In this document: positions 10,257 to 23,300 of the stretch, piece after piece
How the letters are laid out: every line of letters starts with the position of its first letter
Position numbering within the stretch: position 1 is the first letter of the stretch
DNA from: Perca fluviatilis
Taxonomy: Eukaryota > Chordata > Actinopteri > Perciformes > Percidae
Direction of reading: 5' to 3'
DNA: 64,000 nucleotides
Assembly (NCBI RefSeq): GCF_010015445.1
Contig: NC_053114.1
Span: forward strand, 16,715,724 to 16,779,723
Notes under the pieces: model-generated
Seen by the model: only the letters and a program-made list of their open reading frames with translations
Told to the model about the DNA's origin: nothing
Database searches by the model: none
Program-made: the position numbers and the translations under genes

Positions 10257-10845
10257 GTTTCCTGTACATATGAAGGAACTATTTTTCCTCTTGAAAACAT
10301 GTAAGATTTTGCCTTACTTTTGGAACCGTGAAGGGACTGCCATGTGAAACTATGCATCTTTTTGAGAGTCAGGGCATTTTTCTTTTATGATGATCTTCTT
10401 ACAAATTATTAGAGTGCAATTCTAATTTAATTATTGCCGAAATGATTGATTAAACAATGTAGGATATATCCATTGTAATTTGCTTGATTAGTGTCCTTTT
10501 TTCTTTTTGAATGCTAGAAATATTACCGCAACATGGATATGTTAAATAGCTCAACATGAATATTCTCTGAGAAATTTATTACATAATCTTGTCACAGCCT
10601 TTTTTTTTTTTTTTGCTACCCAAAGACTAGAATATTTGAGCTTTTGAGCTTTTGAACAATAGAACATGTTTATTATTTTGACTGTATGGCATTGCTTGCC
10701 ATTTTTTCAAAGGTTTTTCCATTTATTGGATGTTAAACTGAGCATATGGCTGATTACAAAAAATACAAAATAGAGTAAAGAACATAGTTATTTTAGAATT
10801 ACAATGTATAGACCTGTAAATAAAGCTGCTAAGTAGGTTTTGCTG
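10257..10845 (+). other. kif23: kif23 3' untranslated region with polyadenylation signal
   Basis: This is AT-rich non-coding sequence after the stop. A canonical AATAAA sits at 10819-10824, and an ATTAAA at 10948-10953 could serve a slightly longer form. The exact cleavage site cannot be read from the sequence. Confidence 0.6.
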
Positions 10846-11306
10846 TAATCAATCTGACTAACTGTAAATAAGTATTATGAAGCTTTTTTACTTCAGTTTA
10901 TTGAAACCATTCCTGAGATGTGTAACACAATACCATTTTTGCTGGCATTAAATTTATTCAAACTCCAAGTGTCACCGTCATCTTTTCATAATCCGGTAAG
11001 ACAAAAGGGCTTGGTCTCCATCTTTAAGGCCTTGAACATAGCCTAAAGACATCCTTCGTTTTCCTTTTATCAAGCTATGTTTGTTAACCCTGTAAATTAA
11101 CTGTCACTCGGTATTGGAAGGTTCTCCATTTATTTGATCAGAGTAGAAGAAAACAAGACAAACAACAAATGCATTTTGTTTAGTATCTGTTTTAGATTGA
11201 CTTAATGAAAAATATTGTTTACATTCTACAATCCCTATTCTGAGCATATTGGATATCCTATAGAATTGAATTCCATCCATGTTGTGCTGGGAATTATACC
11301 ATTTAA

Positions 11307-11953
11307 TGAAGGGGAACTATGTAGTTTTGCAAATTTCTTCGCTGTTTTCTTGCTTGTTGCTAGCAGGTTTTCTATAGAGCTCCACCTACAGCTTCGGAAT
11401 AGATATTTGGCAACACCGTTAAAAAACTTGTTGGCGACTGTCCCCTCTCCTATCTTCACCCTCTGGTCATGTGCATTTGTTTTCATAGAAGCTGGCGAAC
11501 GCATGGAGTCATGTCCACTGAGCTAGACAGCTAGTAAGCCCATAACAGACAGCGATCATAATAAAAACCTTTACAGACAATACAATACATCCTGAGGTCA
11601 CAATAACAAGAAATACAAAGATTAAACTGAGTTTATCCCAAAGACACAAGTACAACAGCAAGAATGCCAGGTCAGCATCGGATTTGCAGGCTTCGGTTTG
11701 TCTCCATTCTCCCCATTCTGAAAACGCAGGTCCGATGTTTACTTGTGTCTGTCTCCTCGCTCGGTCAGTCTGCTGTTTCTTCTTTCTCTGTTCCTCCAAC
11801 AATTCTTTCTGCCTCTTTTTTGCTGGCTCACAGGCGCTAGGGGGAAGCAAGACGACCACCATTCAACCCGAAAAAGTCCTATAACCATTCCAATGACTCC
11901 AAAGCTGTTCAGTTAAGGTAAATTAAGCTAAAAAAAATGTGCATAGTTCCCCT
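11307..11953. mobile_element. TTAA-flanked MITE carrying a coding-like fragment
   Basis: TTAA at 11303-11306 and 11954-11957 flank imperfect inverted ends (GAAGGGGAACTATG on the left, CATAGTTCCCCTT on the right). The minus strand between 11,653 and 11,820 reads as a charged helix (KRQKELLEEQRKKKQQ) followed by NIGPAFSEWGEWR and SDADLAFLLL. This resembles a short domain I associate with repetitive fish proteins. The frame is open but has no start of its own, so it is best read as captured or decayed transposon coding sequence. Confidence 0.7.
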
Positions 11954-11999
11954 TTAATCTTAATGGCAAGGGTCAATAAGTTGTACAAAGAGAGATTAA

Positions 12000-14749
12000 A
12001 CTCCACAAGCCACAGGTCAAACACACATTTACTCTGACATTCTGTCAAAGCCACAATGACCCAGTCAGCCTAAAGTCAAAGGCTCACTTTAAGGCTAAGC
12101 ACACAGTTTGCCTTGCTGACAAGTAGACACTTCATGCCTGTTTGTGCAACATGTTTGGCCTGTCAACAGGTGACAAATGTCAAACCAAACTACACAACCA
12201 GGTAGAAGCATACACTAGCAAATCTGTATATTTTTTTTCTTCTCACCACTGCTAAAGTCCTGTGGACTGGAACTCTGCTTACACTCCGGTTGTCTCCAGT
12301 TTCAATTGCTTTGAGGATGTTGGTTTTTGGATTACTGATTGTTGTAGCATCAGTTTCTAGGAGTGGTATGTCATCCTCCATCCAATACAAAGCATGTTGC
12401 ACAGAACCAGTTTTTTCATCCTAGTATTTCTTTTTTTTTTTTATTATTTAGTTTCCCAAAGGCTCATTTAGGCCAGTGTACTGTGCTGTACTCTATGAAT
12501 ACTCATGAGAAAAACAATGTTTACAAACTTCAATCTGACCTTCATAACAGGTAATTTAAATATACAATTGGCACCAATGGATCTCCAAACAGAAACTTTA
12601 CATTCCAAAGTTATTTTGTTAAGATGTATGCTTTATTAATATTGTGCTGAAAAGAGACGTACAGTATGTATGAAGTAACTTTTATTGCCAATTTACTATT
12701 TGGTCAGGTATAAGTGATTGCCATGCATCCATTCAGCAGAGGGGACAGAACACTTGTAGTTTACAATGTGAACAGCAGGTGGAACTAAATTCCTTTAGAG
12801 AGCACATATTTTCAAACTGGTAATTGAGGAATAAGTGTTTTAGATTGGCTTCAAATGGCTAAAGTTTGGGCTTGCATCCTTTTCAGGTCAAATATGATGT
12901 GATAGTTTGACAGTTGTCCATTTAAGGAGGTGTGTAATACCATTCACTCAGTCACTGCCACTGACTTTAGACAGCTTTGCGCTTCCCAGGATGCCCTGCT
13001 GCCTATTTGGTATCATTTCACAGTGAATGCCTGGACAACCAGGATGATGTAGTCACTGATTTGCTGAACTACTTTTCTGCCTGGATGATGAGCTGTCATT
13101 AATGTTTCTCTACGATTGAAATTGACACATTTTTACTTCGCACAGTAAATTAAGCGGAAAAGTGTGCGTGGTAATGAGCAATGTGCACTTGGTTAATTGA
13201 CTATGGAAGGCAATTAGGTTAATGGAACTGGTTGATCAAATATGAGCTGGGTTTGTTTCTATTTAGAGGCCACTGAACATGAAGTCCTACAGACTGAATG
13301 CTCAGATCTCAGATTTAAAAAAATAAACGCCTGGTGTGTTGAATAGCTTTTGGTGATTTATTTTTTTATTTTCCCCTGACAAGACTTATTTTGTTTACTT
13401 ATTCAGGCGATACTGGGATTTTCTGTTTGGTTATATGCAGTTTGCAAACTATGTACTTTACTGTGTATGTTGATATTTGTTGACCATTATATATGTATTT
13501 CCTTTGCAATGTCATCATATACTTTAATACCTAGAAATAAAATACTATTTTGTTCACAGTGCTGTATATTTAGACCAATAAAGCTATAAACAAGTGTCAA
13601 TAAATATACCTCTTATTCCCTGGCTCACAGTATGTTAACAGAGATTTTGACATATAGTACCTCTGTAAAAAATTGTGACAAGGCTAATGCATTACTTCTC
13701 ACCATAAATTGACAAATATTAGTTGGTCATTTCATCCTGTGTTGATATTTGTTGACCACAGGATGTCCATCCTGTCTTGTGGCCCAGCACCAGTTGGAAT
13801 TGGTAAGAATGTGGGAAGTAGCTATCAGCCAATCTCAACCCTTGTCTCTAGGCTTGCCTGTTAAAATATTGACCCTTCCTTCGCTGCCTGTTTAACTAGC
13901 CAGCCTTTAAGCAGTGTCGGAGCAAATACCCCATGACAGGACTGCTTTACTCAATGGCTTCTTTAACTCAAACACTTACTAATGAACAGGGCTCCTCTTA
14001 TCTGCTGCAGACTTCATGTTTGCGTTGGTACATTGTATTAAACAGGTCACCTTTTTTGTGTACTTCTGAGTGTGAAAGTGAAAGATTACAAACTGCTGTA
14101 TTTGATTTCTGAAACTGTTACTTTCAGGGAAATGTTCTTTCTGGTGTGACACAAGTACGATGTAGGTATACAGTGTGTGGTGGGTTTTGTTGGCCTGTGT
14201 ACACACAAAGACGTGTTGGAAAAAACAAGCATGCTGTTCTGTAAAGGTTGTGGTGTGAGAGGCTAAATTTGTGGACTTTCTTTCAGACCAATGAAAAAAG
14301 CTGCAACCAGTTGACTTTAATAATATGGTGGAGTATCGGCTTGTGGCCCTCACTGTAGGACAGAAGGTCATCCGTTAGGATTCAATAGTACATACATTGT
14401 GCACCAAAAACCATTGCTCCTGCATTGCTTTAAGGTCATTTAATTTTTATACAGCATTTATAAAAAAAAAAAAAAGTATATTAAGTAGATGGTGGGACTT
14501 GGTTTGTGTTGTTGGCTCCGGAAGTATTAAAAAAAATAAAAAATTATATATATATTTTCTTTTTCTATAATTTACACAGAAACACTGAAATGTATTGAAT
14601 AATTTAAGGATACTGTTATGTTGTGGCCATCAGTTTGTATTGTCTTAACTTATATTTGATTTTATTTGAAATCTTAACTCAAGGTCCACTCAGAAGTTGT
14701 GGCCCTAAAGTTGCACAAAATTTGTCTTTTTTTTTTTTATTTATTTTTA
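12000..14749. other. Intergenic sequence with a polyadenylation-signal cluster
   Basis: AT-rich sequence without a supportable exon. Three AATAAA hexamers lie within 70 bp (13536-13541, 13577-13582, 13599-13604). They could mark the end of a long kif23 3' UTR form or of an unseen transcript. Otherwise nothing is recognised. Confidence 0.4.
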
Positions 14750-14929
14750 ATTAGTCTAGTTTTGTTCACGGCGCAAATGGTTTAGCTAGTCCGCACCTGC
14801 AGTAGTTTGATTGATTAGGGTCAAGATCATGGTTAACACGATTCATTTCTTCAAGTCAAGTTAGGTCGTTAAAAAAAAACAATACGTTAGGAACAGATAA
14901 AGAAGAAAGTACACACATTTCTGTCACGC

Positions 14930-15250
14930 GAAAGGTGAGCTTGTTAATGTAACTGCTTCAAGGTTAACGTTAACGTTAGCTAACGTCAATACTGATTTAT
15001 TTTGGTGGCTGTAATGTTACTGTTAATTAGCTAGCTAGTTAGCTCAATTTATTGCAGTTCGAGTAACGTTAATGACATAGCTAGTGCACTAGCTATGTCA
15101 TTAACGTTACTCGAACGTACGTACAATTAATGCAAAGTAGCATTCTTAACTCAACGTTAAGTTCGCTAATTTAGCTGAGAATAGTGGAAAGATTGAGATG
15201 TATACGTTAACTCCTTCTGACGAAGTGCTAATGCTACAATAACATTTGGT
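14930..15250. promoter_or_regulatory. TAACGTTA-rich stretch, possible promoter region
   Basis: CpG-containing sequence with repeated TTAACGTTA and GCTAGC words precedes a possible exon at 15,285. It includes a perfect 60-bp palindrome. No TATA box or initiator is evident. Similar words also occur in dispersed fish repeats, so promoter function is only a guess. Confidence 0.2.
15057..15116. repeat. Perfect 60-bp palindrome with no spacer
   Basis: The 30 bases from 15057 (starting GTTCGAGTAACGTTAATGAC) are followed immediately by their exact reverse complement, centred on TAGTGCACTA. The symmetry breaks at the next base on each side (A at 15056, G at 15117). Confidence 0.95.
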
Positions 15251-15284
15251 AAATTCATATTGGATTATTATATTTTACTTTCAG

Positions 15285-15383
15285 GCTAAGTGAGCAATGT
15301 TTGGAAACCTGAAACACATGGCCATCAGAAACAACCCGGCCCACGTCATCTGATGAGGTTACTGAAGGCAGCAGACAAGATGA
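15285..15383 (+). ncRNA. Possible unassigned exon (non-coding or 5' exon)
   Basis: A pyrimidine-rich acceptor (tattttactttcag) and a consensus donor (gtaagt at 15384) bracket 99 bases. An internal ATG opens a frame of 18 codons (MFGNLKHMAIRNNPAHVI) ending in TGA. A second ATG lies three bases before the donor (ATGA then gtaagt). I recognise no protein. It may be a 5' exon or a lncRNA exon, and splice-site coincidence cannot be excluded. Confidence 0.3.
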
Positions 15384-15389
15384 GTAAGT

Positions 15390-16442
15390 TATAGAATAGA
15401 TGCACTGTGCTGTGCTCTTGAAAATTAGCCTATTTGTAACATAGCTTAATTTTTGCTACAGTTTATTATCCCTTATGTAGGCTACTGATTCTATTTTTAA
15501 GATTTTGAAGTGTTAAGAAAGGATTCTTCAAGACTGCATTGGCAAAGGGCCCAGTTTGAGTCATGTCACTGTCAGATTTGCTTAGTTGTTTGTGCTTGTG
15601 TACTGTAGGGCAGTATTTTAGACGAATAACATCACTTAAAAAATACATGGCCTGCTCATTCATTTCAATGAGAACGAAAGCAGGCACAGTGGGGGTGCTG
15701 ATACAGGGGCTCTGGCAAAAAAGTTGAACCTGGCTCAACTTTTGCTGCATCGATATCTGTCAATGATGGCTAATCAAGTACCTGCAAGAGCACATTCCTA
15801 GGAGATTACTTTGTAATTGTATAAGGCATAATTCTGTTGTTTACTTTGCAATCATAACAACACAGGATAAAATTATTGTTGGTGTGATAACTTTTCCTTT
15901 GTAAATCAGGCCTCATAGTGTTATATTTCTGGATCATATTGCATCTTACCACTGGTACCTGTAGCAACTTGCCCACACCTTTGCATCTCCTTGTATGTAA
16001 TGCAGGGCTATTTTTGACCTGAATTCTCATCTAGGGAGTGAAAGATTTTCCTTTGAATCCTGGCTTGTCAATCATTCGGTATTGTGCTTTAGCTTTGTCT
16101 CACATGAACACAATGGTGAGGTTAAAGTAGGTAGCTGTGGCTGACAGGTACTCTATTGTTTTGCAAGTGACATTCAGGGCATTTTTCTTTTTATCTTTGT
16201 CTTTATACAGTAGTGTTACGTAGATATGACCATATAAATGTGGCCAGTGTGTTAGATATCGGTATCAGTTGCCATTGTGTATACATTTTTAACAAAGGCC
16301 ATTATAGCACCATCATATCATCATAAAAAATTGGTGTCATGGCTGAATATATTGATTTAACCCTCTCTGCCACTATTGTCTTGGAAAATATCTGACAGCC
16401 CTCCCCTTTCTTTCCACCTACCTCCTGTGTCTCCTCCCGAGT

Positions 16443-16501
<59 letters not shown>

Positions 16502-19334
16502 GCGTGTGTGCGTGCGCAGTAATCAATGGTGGTTTGAAGCTGGACTGGCTTCCCTTGTTTTCCATTTTATTTTCAGTGGTCCATACCTATTGCCTTAGAC
16601 CGTACCTTGTTAAGTGAATGTCAACACAGTTTTATCACATTTGTGATAGTAAAACAAATGTGTAGCAAGTGTAAATAATGTTGCACTTAGCAAGGATGGG
16701 GTTTAACCAATGGGATGCTTTCATTGTGGGTGAAAGGAAGGCGTTATGAGGAATGACAGCCAAATTCAACCTTGTCTCCTTAAAATGATGTTTACAGACC
16801 ACTGAAACAAACAACTTAGTTAGTTAATTGCTGCCTGGATTCACTGGCAAGAAGTGCTACATTCTTGTACCACACAGAACAGAAGTAGTACTTTAGGCAG
16901 ATAGTCAAGGGGATGGTGGGCATACAATGTGCCTGGCTTTGACACCATAGACCAGAGTTTGCTCTGGTTAGGGTAAGGCAGAGATTTTGCTTTTGGGGAA
17001 AGTATACACACCCTGTCTCATGTCACTGTTGACTTTTTCAACACTTAACTAAGATGATGATCTTCCCCCAAGTTTAACCATGCACTTGGAGTTGCCTACA
17101 TAACCAAATGCAAATCATGCCATCAGTGGGAATTGTGATGTGAACTGTTTTTTTGTTGCAAATTATTAGAATTTAATTTTTAGGACATGAAAAAAATTAG
17201 GATGAGAGGTCATTTGTGTAGATTTTCCTTTCTGACCTAAGTGTTTTGTTGGAGAGCTGAGCCATTTACTGATGTAGATAAAGGGGGCATCAAATCCAAC
17301 TTGGTGTCAGGTGAGAATTATTTTCCAACTTCCCATAAATGGTCTGACTGACTGAATGTTTATAAACCATAAGCAGCAGTACACAAGAATGTGTCTTCTG
17401 TAACACAGCAGTAATTCTTTTGGATTCCTATCAAAACACATTGTGACAGCAGTCTGTTCATGTTGGACACAGGAATATTTTTGCGTGTGTGTAGTTGTGA
17501 CAGCAGCTAAGATGATTCTTTATGTGACTTGTGAAAATCCCCTAATATCTTGCTTTCACAGTTTGAAAGTTAAAAGGCAGGGCTTGTGTGCTAAGTAAAG
17601 TCATAACATCCTCCGCAGGTGATCGCCACCGTTCAGCCTGTTTAGCTGCTTTGCCTGTTGATTTTGCTAAAAGCCTCTCACACACTATACATACATATAC
17701 ACACACGCACACAGAAACACACACACACACCCACACACACACACCCACACACACACACACACACACATACACACATAAGTGTGTGTGCCCAGTTTAAACA
17801 CACACATTAATAACAACTGTAATGCCATTCTTTGTCAAGTGCTTTTACAGGTTCAACATTGACCTTAGTGTTTAATCGTCCTGCACAAACGACCGTCACT
17901 TGAAATGCAAACAAATCTTTTGTCACTGTCAGCCAACTCCTATGTTCTTTTGAGAAGGCGGACCCAAGGACAAAGCTAGGACCATTCTTTGTTTCTGGGA
18001 TAATTACAATATTAGACTCTAAAGCCAATATAAGTTATTGTCAGTGCTCCTATGGCATTATGTGTCAACTAAAAATAGGGCAGGACTGCATTTTCATGAG
18101 ATTCAAGTTTATTTTAAAATCATTTACACATTTTTCATCAAACATTATAGATATTGTAACCCATTCTACTTCTGTCATTCAGAATTGTATTGTTCTTTTG
18201 TCTTTGCTCTACTTTTTAACTTTTAGTTTTGAGATCAGCCTGAAGGTGATGTTGGAGGCTTTGCTTTGAGAAAGCTGTCTCCCACTTTCTGCTTGAAGGC
18301 AAGGAGTGACTATGTACATGAAAGATATGAGCAAATAAGAAAGACAATGGGTTATAGTAAATGTAACATTTTCAAGTTGTTTAAAATATTTGTCAGTTAC
18401 TTTACGAAATCCACATGAAGCACTCTTCATATTGGCATGAATTGGATCCACCAAACAGCATTTAAAAAAGTCACTTTTAAAGCTCACCTGTTTTTTTTTT
18501 TGCTTTCAAGCAATGAAGCATTCAAAAGACTATTTTTAAACAGTCAGGTGCAGTGCTCACGCCACAAACGCTACATTACATCACTTCCAGCTAACTTTTT
18601 TTAAAATGTATTTATATATATATATTTTTTTACTTCCAGCTAACTTCACAGGCAACAGTGAGGGCAAAACAGCATCACCAGTCTGTTCTAACCGCATATT
18701 GTCTGGTCCAGCTCAGCTAAAGTTTGTAACAGTTAGGCTACTGACAATGTTTCAACTGACTTTAGTAGTTTGGATAACACACTCGGCTGTCCTTCCGTTA
18801 CAGACATGAACTAACAACAGACAGTTGCCTTGTTAATGGACTCACGGCAGTGCATCACTGTAGTTCATGGCGGTGAATATAGGGGATACACAATAGATAT
18901 TTGCCGTTATTTTTGGCCTGGCGGGGGTTCCCATTGGCCTGTAAATTATAGGGGAAGGACTGTAGGTGTCAACTTTTCCTGCTACAGCGTTCCGATAAAG
19001 TGCACAAAACTGCATATTCTGATGAACATTCACCTGATATCTTTTGCTAGTAAACTAAACTTCTCCACTCAGACTGCACGCTCTGCATTCACCGTCACTC
19101 TTCCAACCCCAGACTGTCACTCGGGTAATATCGGACCATTCTGATGTAGGATTTAAAAATTAAAAGCTTTGAAAATGTCCAATTAAAGCTATATTTGAAC
19201 TATTTTTCAGGCTGCTAATTAAAGCTATATATAATTTTATTTTAATTTTTTTTTTTTTTTCAGGCTGCTCTAAAATCAAAACCTGTTTAGCCAGACTCAG
19301 TTCACCTCAGAGTGAAACCAAACTCCGTCAGCAC
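15390..19334. other. Intergenic sequence with dinucleotide repeats
   Basis: No gene is supported. The stretch contains a (GT)n run at 16446-16496 and an interrupted (AC)n run at about 17698-17777. The short frames nearby are repeat artefacts. Confidence 0.6.
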
Positions 19335-19342
19335 ACATGCAC

Positions 19343-19696
19343 TAGGGCTGTGTATTGGCAAGAATCTGGCGATACGATACGTATCACGATACATGGGTCA
19401 CGATTCAATATATTGTAATATATTTCGATACTGGGCGATATATTGGGATTTTTTTTAAAGTATCATTTTAGAAAAACGACTATTTAAAAAAAAAAGTCTG
19501 GCACTGTTAGGCAAGGACACTTGTGGAGCGTCTCAGCATAACCATCTAGCGGTAGGGGGTTTAAACACAACATAAATGTGAACAATTGTCTTGCATGAAT
19601 ATTTTGAACGATATTTCCTTTTTGAAAATCGATACAGTACTGCAAAATAAAATATTGCGATACTCAAGTGTATACATTTTTTTTCTTATACCCCTA
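19343..19696. mobile_element. hAT MITE, intact copy
   Basis: The 354-bp element starts TAGGGCTGTGTATTGGCAAG and ends CTTATACCCCTA. It is flanked by a perfect 8-bp duplication, ACATGCAC (19335-19342 and 19697-19704), as expected for hAT elements. The interior is rich in GATAC and CGATA words. A second copy of the family lies at 35199-40357, where a gypsy element has inserted. Confidence 0.88.
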
Positions 19697-20231
19697 ACAT
19701 GCACTCCACTCTCCAAAAGAGTTACGCTTACAACATACGGTTAGTAAACAGTATAAAGCAGCATGGAGGCCAGTGAAAATGTTACGGTTACGTCTTTAAA
19801 AAAAAAAAAAAATAAATCTTTTACTTATTCAGTCTCTCTTTTAAACTGGGTGCCAACTAATTTGGAACTATGTTTGAGCGCTGCTTGCACGGAGACTGGA
19901 CGGAATTTGTGGCTGAGATGGTGCGCATCCTAGCAGCATACCTAAAAAGGGGTGAAAGTTAGGGTGTCATCCTGGTGACAGTTTTTCCATCGCTGCCCGA
20001 TCAAAGCCGATAAATACCTGTGACTACTGCAGTCATTTGTTTTGTTTTGATTTTACCTAAGTGTAAGGATCTCTCATTCCCATTTTACTTAGATGCCCTA
20101 TAATTGCCATTTTAAAGTAACGCACACAAAGCTGAAACTAAATGCAAGTGAAAGAATTAATGCTTTTCTGTATCACTAATTCATTGGTTTAACAATTGAT
20201 TGTATTTTTTTTGTAAAGCCATTTTAGGCCT

Positions 20232-20391
20232 TGATTTGAGAGGAAAGCTTAGACGTGAAAGGGGAGAGAGAGGGGGGGGATGTCATGCAGCAAAGGGACG
20301 CAGGTCGGAATTGAACCTGCGGCCACTGCGGCGAGGACTGAGCCTCTGTACATGGGGCGCACGCTCTACCAGTTGAGCTACCCAGGCGCCA
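20232..20391 (-). repeat. tRNA-derived SINE
   Basis: On the minus strand the head reads GGCGCCTGGGTAGCTCAACT with an A box (TAGCTCAACTGGTAGAGCG, 20362-20380) and a B box (GGTTCAATTCC near 20307-20317). A unique body with CTCTCTCTCCCCTTTCACG follows. A related truncated copy is at 50229-50322. It is not a functional tRNA gene: the anticodon stem region does not fold cleanly and the body is repeat sequence. Confidence 0.75.
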
Positions 20392-20399
20392 TCTGTACA

Positions 20400-23300
20400 T
20401 GCATGCATGCATCCATCCACACTGTGTTATCAGCTGCTGCCGTAAGATGTCACTGTGGCCCGTTCATTCTTGCCTTTCATCCTTCCCCCTCCAAACGGTT
20501 GAATCCCTTTTCAATAGGAAACAGATGGGAGACCTTTGCTGCAGGCAACTGCCAAATGGAGCAAATTCTCATTACAACGTCTGCAAGCTCTGTTTATTCT
20601 CTCCAAGCTTCACCTCCACTCCTTGCGCCATCTGATTTGTTCAACACTTGTTTTCAATGCAGACCTGTCATTTTGATATGCTCTGTTTTGCTGATTAGAA
20701 GATATTTGTCAGCTTTAGCACAAATGGGAAGCAGGCATCAGACATTATTTTCCCATGGTTGTGAAAACCATGTATGTCTAAAACACCAGCTTGAGCAATG
20801 AGCCACGAAAACAACTGTTTTCAGCTTTGTGACAATGCAATCCTTTTGGTTTGTTAACTGGTTTGTTTAGCCTAAACTGTGGTTCCCAACCTGGTGGTCT
20901 GGACTGCTACAAGGGGTAGCGAAATGAATGTACTGGTTTGCAAAATGAGTTGCCTAGGCAGGAAATAAAAGACTAAATTGCTGCGCACAATATTTATTTT
21001 TTTATACCTTTTCTGAAATACTTTAGTTTTACCCTTTTTAAGACGATAAAAATGATTCAAATAAAACAACCTGAGAGAGGACTGCTCATATAAACATGCA
21101 ACAAGGGTCACAAGGGGGTTATATATTGCTTCATATTAAGGTGTTAAGACCACAAATTTATTTAGTTAATGTGAAAATGAACAAATCAGCAAATCTGAAG
21201 ATGCATGGTTTTCACTAGACAACGATGCTAAATAGCTGTATACATGTACTATGTATGACTGTTGGGAGTGGGTTGGGACCAAGGATAACTGTTGACAAAT
21301 ACAGTATGTGAAGTAGGAAACCATTCATTAACACATTATTTCATCTTACTGAATGTTGTATGTTGTGAATTTCACCGTTGTGGGATTAATTAAGGATTCT
21401 GAATATTTTTGAATGTAGGCGTCCTGTATTGTGGTATCATTTTATTTTTAATGGTGAGTTGCTGGTCATACAGTATACCGGTATGTATACTTGAGACATT
21501 TTTAGTGAGGATTTTACGTCTTAAGTAAGACAAATTCAGATATTGTTAGACAGCCAATCAGTGCACTGTAACCCTCCTAGCTCACGTTCGTCTTTATTCA
21601 TGCCATCTATACCCACAAACTTCTTCTCTCCCTATTACTCTCTATCACAGACAAATCCCCAGCTCTGTTTGAGTCTCCAGCCTGGGAAGCTAGCACTTCG
21701 AATGGAATATAAATGACATCATTATGTAATATTCAATCTGTTGCTGCAGCAATATCCTATTCCACAGATAGCCCCCTTAACCACCCACCCCATATGCTCT
21801 GGACTCGCTGGTCTCCTGTTTTTTTTTTTTCACAGAGAATATTAAAGAGTTATTAAATTAATCTGTGCTCGCTGGCGCATGTTATTGCAGTGCAGAGATT
21901 TGTGGGGCGAATGAAGCCGTTAGGCCGCACCTTAAGCTGATTTATTAAGGGTGCCAGGGAATCACCAAATAGACCTGATAACCTGTTTTATTTTGCATAA
22001 GTGAACACTTTCCCTCAAATCCGCTTATGTAACCCCCCACCCCCCTATTTTATACAAGTTTAGCTATTTCTTGTATTTTTCTGTGACCTGAGACCGTGCA
22101 GCATTATCGTCAGTCTCTTTGTTAATACTATTATGAGAGCTAATAATTTACAAAGGAGTGAATGGCACAAGTCATGCTTGTGAAAAGTATTTCATATGAT
22201 GTAATATTGCTCTTTTGTTAGACTTGTATTTTATCTTGTCTGTACTTTGGCTTTGCTCTCCTGTTGGAAATTGTTCATTTGTCTTGTTTGGTGGACCTGG
22301 GGCTGAGTGATTAGCTTTATTTATTGTGTGCTTTATTAAAATAGTTCTGTATAGGCAGTGATTTAAAAACCGAGGTATCTCTTCTACATCTGTCACAGTA
22401 CATTCATCAGCAATATTGCTGGATGTTTTCAGTAGGAAGATAGGAAATGTACGCTACACAAGAGTTAATTTAGATTTCAAACAGGTGGTTTTGCATTACC
22501 AATGTTTTTCCTTTTTGCACTCGCGGCTCACTGAAAGAAGGAATACAAATAGTCACAGTGTAAAATAGTCAAAGTGTTAGACAGCTGGGGGGGTGCGGGA
22601 TGGAGCTGTCCAACAAGTGCATGTGTTATTTGCACAGCCAGGCATTTGTGTGTTCTCTTGCCCTGACAGAATCAGCAGATTTAACACCCGTTGATTCCAC
22701 CCCAGATTCCTAACCTCATTTATCAGAGTGTATGCCAGCAGTGTAAACATTTAATCCAGCGTGAGATTTTTGGGCTCCTTTGGGTCAACAGTTTAGCTGT
22801 TGCTTTTTTTCCAAGCCTCGAGACAAAGTCTGCTTTCAATTATTTCTACAAAATTGCTTTACAGGATCCATGCATGATTAAATATTCATTGTGTTAAACT
22901 AAGCACTTTCTTTGTATATAAATCCATATTAGATTTGGCTGGCAGGCTGCCTGAAGCCACATGAGAAGGATTTCTGGTGGAAAAAAGCCTTGGACCTCCT
23001 TAGCAGCTCCTTTCTCCTGGGTTTTGTTTGTTTTTGTTCTGATGTAAATGACGATTTGTTGATATTTTCCTAACTTTTGTCCTCCTGGCCAGGCACACAC
23101 AGGCCTTTTCAGTTGGGGGGGGGGGGTTGATGGAATTTAAAGTGAGCATGGGAAAAATAAACAAGCGTGTCAGTCGGTCTGGCGACAGGGGAGTAGCACT
23201 AAACATTCCAAAAAAAACGGATGAAGAAAAAACATTTGTGTATGTATCGGTGTCCCAAACGCAACTTGTCAATGTTCAGAACGAAAGTGTGTGTGTTTGC

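Noticed and set aside
10012..10347. 111-codon frame as a separate gene
   Set aside because: It overlaps the last kif23 exons and an intron. The real frame uses the splice sites at 10077, 10118 and 10241.
20282..20391. tRNA gene on the minus strand
   Set aside because: A and B boxes are present, but the sequence runs into a SINE body, and a second copy with the same body lies at 50,229. The anticodon arm is degenerate.
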